From NCBI GenBank assembly GCA_946481195.1, contig CAMLNG010000149.1, forward strand, positions 1-8,314: 8,314 bases of DNA, written 5' to 3'. Under the pieces are notes generated by a model. It ran no database searches, was not told the DNA's origin, and saw only the letters and a list, made by a program, of their open reading frames with translations. A program made the translations under genes and the position numbers. Of the stretch, positions 4,959 through 8,314 are shown piece after piece (position 1 is the stretch's first letter; each line of letters opens with the position of its first letter). This stretch comes from an uncultured Chromatiaceae bacterium. GTDB taxonomy: Bacteria > Pseudomonadota > Gammaproteobacteria > Enterobacterales > Alteromonadaceae.

Positions 4959-6683
4959 ATGACCCTGCATAAAACTCTGCAAGTCCGGCCGGTATCAGCA
5001 CCGGCCGCGTTTTCCTTACCTGTGCATCCGGTGTTACAGCGTCTGTATGCACACCGCGGGTTGGCAGATGCCAATGACCTCGGGCGCAGTGCTCAGCAAC
5101 TGTTGCCTTATCAGCTGCTCAAAGGTATGCCACAGGCCGTGGCATTGTTACTGGATGCCCGGCAGCAACAGCAGCGTATTCTGATCGTCGGTGATTTCGA
5201 CGCTGATGGCGCCACCAGTACCGCAACCTTGCTGGCCGGTTTACGCGCTTTGGGCTTTGCCAATGTCGATTTTTTAGTGCCAAACCGCTTTGAATATGGC
5301 TATGGCCTGTCAGTCGAAATGGCTGAGCTGGCGCTCCGGCATGGTGCTGAACTGATTGTCACCGTCGACAACGGTATTTCTGCCATTGAAGGTGTAGCGC
5401 GGGCCAAAGCGGCCGGCGTGCGGGTGCTGGTCACCGATCATCACCTGGCCGGTGCCGAATTGCCGGACGCCGATGCCATAGTCAATCCCAATCAACCTGG
5501 CTGCGAATTCCACAGCAAAGCGCTGGCGGGTGTGGGGGTCGCATTTTATTTGTTGCTTGCCTTACGCGCTGCGCTGCGTGAACAGGGCGCTTTTACACAA
5601 TTACCAGAGCCAAATCTGGCGGAGCTGCTGGATTTAGTTGCGCTTGGTACTGTCGCCGACGTAGTACCGCTGGATCGCAACAACCGCATCCTGGTGCATC
5701 AGGGCCTGCAGCGTATCCGCAGCGGCAAAGTCCGGCCAGGTATTCAGGCGCTGATTGATGTGTCAAACCGCAAAGCAGCCAAACTGACGGCACAGGATTT
5801 TGGTTTTGCCTTAGCGCCACGGTTAAATGCAGCGGGCCGGCTCGATGATATGTCGATTGGCATCGCCTGTTTGTTGTCGCCCGATATTAATAATGCACGG
5901 CGTTTGGCGGCAGAGCTGGATAGCCTGAATCTGGAGCGGCGCGAAATCGAGCAGGGCATGCAGACCGAAGCAATGGCCGCGCTCAGCCGTTTGGCTTTAA
6001 AGGGGACAGATCTACCGTCCTGTTTGTGTTTGTATCAAAACGACTGGCATCAGGGTGTGATTGGCATTCTGGCCGGTCGCGTCAAAGAAGCCTGGCACAG
6101 ACCGGTGATTGCCTTTGCCCGCGGCGACAATGGTGAACTGAAAGGCTCGGCCCGTTCGGTCGCTGGCGTACATATGCGCGATTTACTCGAAGCCGTATCG
6201 ACGGCCGAGCCGGGTCTGATTAAAAAATTCGGTGGTCATGCCATGGCTGCAGGCCTCACTATTGCCGAAGCGCAATTCGACGCTTTTGTGCAGGCATTAA
6301 GCAAGCAGGCCAGCCGTTTTATCCAGCCCGAACACTTAACCGCTGTGGTCTACAGCGACGGTGAATTGCAGCCGCAGGAGCTGGATATCAGCCTGGCACA
6401 ACTGCTGCAAAATGCCGGTCCCTGGGGCCAGGCTTTTCCGGAGCCGGTGTTTCATGGCCGGTTTAAGTTGGTGCAACAAAGGTTGTTGGCGGAAAAACAT
6501 CTGAAAATGCTGCTGCAGGGTGCAGACGGTAAACTATTTGATGCCATCTGGTTTAATGCCGACATCAAAAGCTGGCCAAATCCGCAAATTCAGCAGGTGG
6601 AGCTGGCGTATCAGCTGGATATTAACGAGTTTCGTGACCAGCAGAACCTGCAATTGCTGGTGCGGCATTTATGGCCAGCCTGA
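4959..6683 (+). CDS. recJ: Single-stranded-DNA-specific 5'-3' exonuclease RecJ
   Basis: RecJ degrades single-stranded DNA 5' to 3' in RecF-pathway recombination and in mismatch and base-excision repair. At 574 residues it matches the E. coli length (577). Metal-binding DHH-family motifs appear in order: VGDFDADGATST (77-88), TVDNGIS (135-141), VTDHH (158-162) and LGTVADVVPLD (229-239). RLNAAGRLDD follows at 288-297. The DHHA1 part has WHQGVIGILAGR (363-374), KGSARS (395-400) and KFGGHAMAAGL (423-433). The C-terminus is the OB-fold-like DNA-binding region. The ATG lies 5 nt after the dsbC stop with no good ribosome binding site, so translational coupling to dsbC is likely. Confidence 0.95.
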   Translation: MTLHKTLQVRPVSAPAAFSLPVHPVLQRLYAHRGLADANDLGRSAQQLLPYQLLKGMPQAVALLLDARQQQQRILIVGDFDADGATSTATLLAGLRALGFANVDFLVPNRFEYGYGLSVEMAELALRHGAELIVTVDNGISAIEGVARAKAAGVRVLVTDHHLAGAELPDADAIVNPNQPGCEFHSKALAGVGVAFYLLLALRAALREQGAFTQLPEPNLAELLDLVALGTVADVVPLDRNNRILVHQGLQRIRSGKVRPGIQALIDVSNRKAAKLTAQDFGFALAPRLNAAGRLDDMSIGIACLLSPDINNARRLAAELDSLNLERREIEQGMQTEAMAALSRLALKGTDLPSCLCLYQNDWHQGVIGILAGRVKEAWHRPVIAFARGDNGELKGSARSVAGVHMRDLLEAVSTAEPGLIKKFGGHAMAAGLTIAEAQFDAFVQALSKQASRFIQPEHLTAVVYSDGELQPQELDISLAQLLQNAGPWGQAFPEPVFHGRFKLVQQRLLAEKHLKMLLQGADGKLFDAIWFNADIKSWPNPQIQQVELAYQLDINEFRDQQNLQLLVRHLWPA

Positions 6684-6739
6684 CGCCAAGCCGCAGCCAT
6701 CCATAACGCTGGAAAAGGCTGCACCTCAGGCTGAAATTT

Positions 6740-6748
6740 TGCTACAAT
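6740..6748 (+). promoter_or_regulatory. Probable prfB promoter (extended -10)
   Basis: TGCTACAAT (TG-n-TACAAT) lies in the 98-nt recJ-prfB gap, with the -10 hexamer at 6743-6748 and a predicted start near 6755. No clear -35 hexamer is present at 16-18 nt, as is acceptable for extended -10 promoters. It would let prfB-lysS be transcribed apart from recJ. Confidence 0.5.
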
Positions 6749-6781
6749 CTGCGCCTATTTTTTCAGGTGTCTGGCAAAATC

Positions 6782-7880
6782 ATGTTTGAAGTCAATCCGG
6801 TTTATAACAGTATCAAAGACTTAACTGAACGCACCAACGTGCTTCGGGGGTATCTTTGACTACGATGCAAAGAAAGAAAAGTTAGAAGAAGTCTCCCGCG
6901 AACTGGAAGATTCTGCCGTCTGGAATAATCCGGAAAAAGCGCAGGCGCTCGGTAAAGAGCGTTCAGCGCTGGAACAAATCGTCAACACTATCGATAAACT
7001 GGACCAGGGCCTCGAAGATGTCGCCGGTCTGGTCGAACTGGCCGTTGAAGCTGAAGACGAAGAAACTTTTGTTGAAGCCCAGACTGAGCTGGCTGATCTC
7101 GAAGCCCAGCTCGCTAAACTCGAATTCCGCCGCATGTTCTCCGGCAAAAATGACTCCAACCACTGCTTCCTCGACATTCAGGCCGGCTCTGGCGGTACTG
7201 AAGCGCAGGACTGGGCCAGCATGCTGATGCGGATGTATCTGCGCTGGGGTGAAGCCAAAGGTTTTAGCCCGGAACTGTACGAAGTCACAGACGGCGACGT
7301 CGCCGGTATCAAAGGTTGTACTATCCACTTCACCGGCGAATACGCTTATGGCTGGTTACGTACCGAAACCGGCGTACACCGTTTGGTGCGCAAGAGCCCG
7401 TTTGACTCCGGCAACCGCCGTCATACCTCTTTTGCCTCGGTGTTTGTGTCACCGGAAATCGATGACGATATCGAAATCGAAATCAACCCGGCTGACCTGC
7501 GGATTGATACTTACCGTGCGTCTGGCGCCGGTGGTCAGCACGTTAACCGGACTGATTCTGCGGTGCGGATCACCCACATCCCGACCAATATCGTGGTGCA
7601 GTGTCAGAACGACCGGTCGCAGCATAAAAACCGTGACAACGCCTTTAAACAACTGCGTGCCAAACTCTATGAGTTTGAATTGCAGAAACAAAATGCGGAA
7701 AAACAAGCACTGGAAGACACCAAATCCGATATCGGCTGGGGCAGTCAGATCCGCTCATACGTGCTTGACGATTCACGCATCAAAGATTTGCGTACCGGCG
7801 TCGAAACGCGCAATACCCAGTCTGTATTGGACGGGGACTTGGACAAATTTATCGAAGCCAGCTTAAAAGCCGGTTTGTAA
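6782..7880 (+). CDS. prfB: Peptide chain release factor 2 (programmed +1 frameshift)
   Basis: RF2 ends translation at UGA and UAA codons. The gene is in two frames: 25 codons from the ATG at 6782 through CTT (6854-6856), an in-frame TGA at 6857-6859, then a +1 shift that skips T6857 and resumes at GAC (6858), continuing to TAA at 7878-7880. The joined product has 365 residues, exactly the E. coli length. The stop-codon-reading tripeptide SPF falls at 205-207 and the GGQ motif at 250-252 ([14 protein letters not shown]), the E. coli positions. Residue 246 is Ala, the usual form, not the Thr of E. coli K-12. The ribosome binding site is weak (AGGT about 13 nt upstream). lysS follows after 26 nt, as in E. 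coli. Confidence 0.97.
6845..6860 (+). promoter_or_regulatory. RF2 programmed +1 frameshift site
   Basis: CGGGGG-TAT-CTT-TGA-C. The internal Shine-Dalgarno-like GGGGG (6846-6850), three nucleotides before the slippery CTT, and the poorly read UGAC stop are the classical autoregulatory signal: low RF2 leads to slow termination at UGA and to slippage into the RF2 frame. It differs from the E. coli site as I know it only in C for A at the first base. Confidence 0.96.
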
Positions 7881-7906
7881 TTTTCGCTTAAAATCAGGAA
7901 CTTAAA

Positions 7907-8314
7907 ATGTCTGAACAGAACAATCCGATTGAAGAACATCAGGACGTCAATAAGCTGATCGCCGAGCGAAAACATAAGCTGGCTGCGCTGCGTGAACAAG
8001 GCAATCCGTTTCCAAACGATTTTCGCCGTGATGCCACTTCTGAGCAAATTCTGGCGCAGTACGAGCACCTGAGCAAAGAAGAGCTGGAAGAGAAAAAAAT
8101 CCGCGTGACGGTGGCCGGCCGGATGATGCTGCGCCGCATCATGGGTAAAGCCAGCTTCACCACTATTCAGGACGTTGGCGGCAAAATTCAGCTGTACGTT
8201 GCCCGCGACAGTCTGGCAGAAAACGTCTACAACGAAGGCTTCAAAAAGTGGGACTTGGGCGACATCATCGGCGGCAGCGGTACGCTGTTTAAAACCCAGA
8301 CCGGTGAGTTAACG
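7907..8314 (+). CDS. lysS: Lysine--tRNA ligase, class II, 3'-truncated by window edge
   Basis: Lysyl-tRNA synthetase charges tRNA(Lys) with lysine. The first 136 codons are present and the frame is open to the last base of the window. The N-terminal helix contains [18 protein letters not shown] (25-42). The anticodon-binding OB fold begins near residue 66 and includes [16 protein letters not shown] (69-84), KIQLYVARD (93-101) and [10 protein letters not shown] (113-122), which closely match E. coli LysS. The catalytic domain lies beyond the window. AGGAA at 7896-7900 lies 6 nt before the ATG. The gene sits 26 nt after prfB and is probably in one operon with it. Confidence 0.95.
   Translation, partial: MSEQNNPIEEHQDVNKLIAERKHKLAALREQGNPFPNDFRRDATSEQILAQYEHLSKEELEEKKIRVTVAGRMMLRRIMGKASFTTIQDVGGKIQLYVARDSLAENVYNEGFKKWDLGDIIGGSGTLFKTQTGELT

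Noticed and set aside
6684..6742. Terminator after recJ
   Set aside because: Only GCAGCC/GGCTGC with an 18-nt loop can be drawn, and no U tract follows directly.
7134..7880. A separate 248-residue release-factor gene starting at 7134
   Set aside because: The frame is open back to 6858 with RF2 sequence throughout, and the frameshift site joins it to the first 25 codons.

Overview
The window is a gammaproteobacterial chromosome segment. The strongest evidence is the block fldB (minus strand) / xerD - dsbC - recJ - prfB - lysS (plus strand), which is the gene order I know from Escherichia coli. All the proteins resemble E. coli or Alteromonadales-type homologues. The small secreted protein with a resemblance to DUF3718 and the c-di-GMP-I riboswitch suggest an aquatic Alteromonadales-like organism (Shewanella, Rheinheimera or Alishewanella type), but the genus is a guess.

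Layout. 1-1898: two plus-strand genes, the 3' part of trmN6 (tRNA1(Val) A37 N6-methyltransferase) and a YcaQ-type crosslink-repair DNA glycosylase, 9 nt apart. 1867-2294: a convergent minus-strand gene for a 123-residue secreted protein, ending in a terminator hairpin that lies within the last codons of ycaQ. 2294-2536: its long leader, with a sigma70-type promoter (TTGCCA-17-TAAAAT), a cyclic-di-GMP-I (GEMM-I) riboswitch that starts almost at the predicted first nucleotide, about 125 nt of expression platform that includes a 24-codon open frame, and a good ribosome binding site. 2648-3190: fldB, minus strand, with its own promoter. 3292-6683: xerD, dsbC and recJ, closely packed. 6684-6781: intergenic with an extended -10 promoter. 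6782-7880: prfB with the programmed +1 frameshift. 7907-8314: the 5' part of lysS, cut by the window end.

How they work together. Most genes are housekeeping: tRNA modification, DNA repair (YcaQ, RecJ), chromosome dimer resolution (XerD), periplasmic disulfide isomerisation (DsbC), electron transfer (FldB) and translation (RF2, LysS). The unusual part is the 1922-2536 transcription unit, where a c-di-GMP sensor RNA appears dedicated to a single small exported protein of unknown function. That links it by inference to the motile/sessile lifestyle switch. It is the part of the window most likely to hold undescribed biology. No mobile elements, CRISPR arrays, tRNA or rRNA genes were seen.
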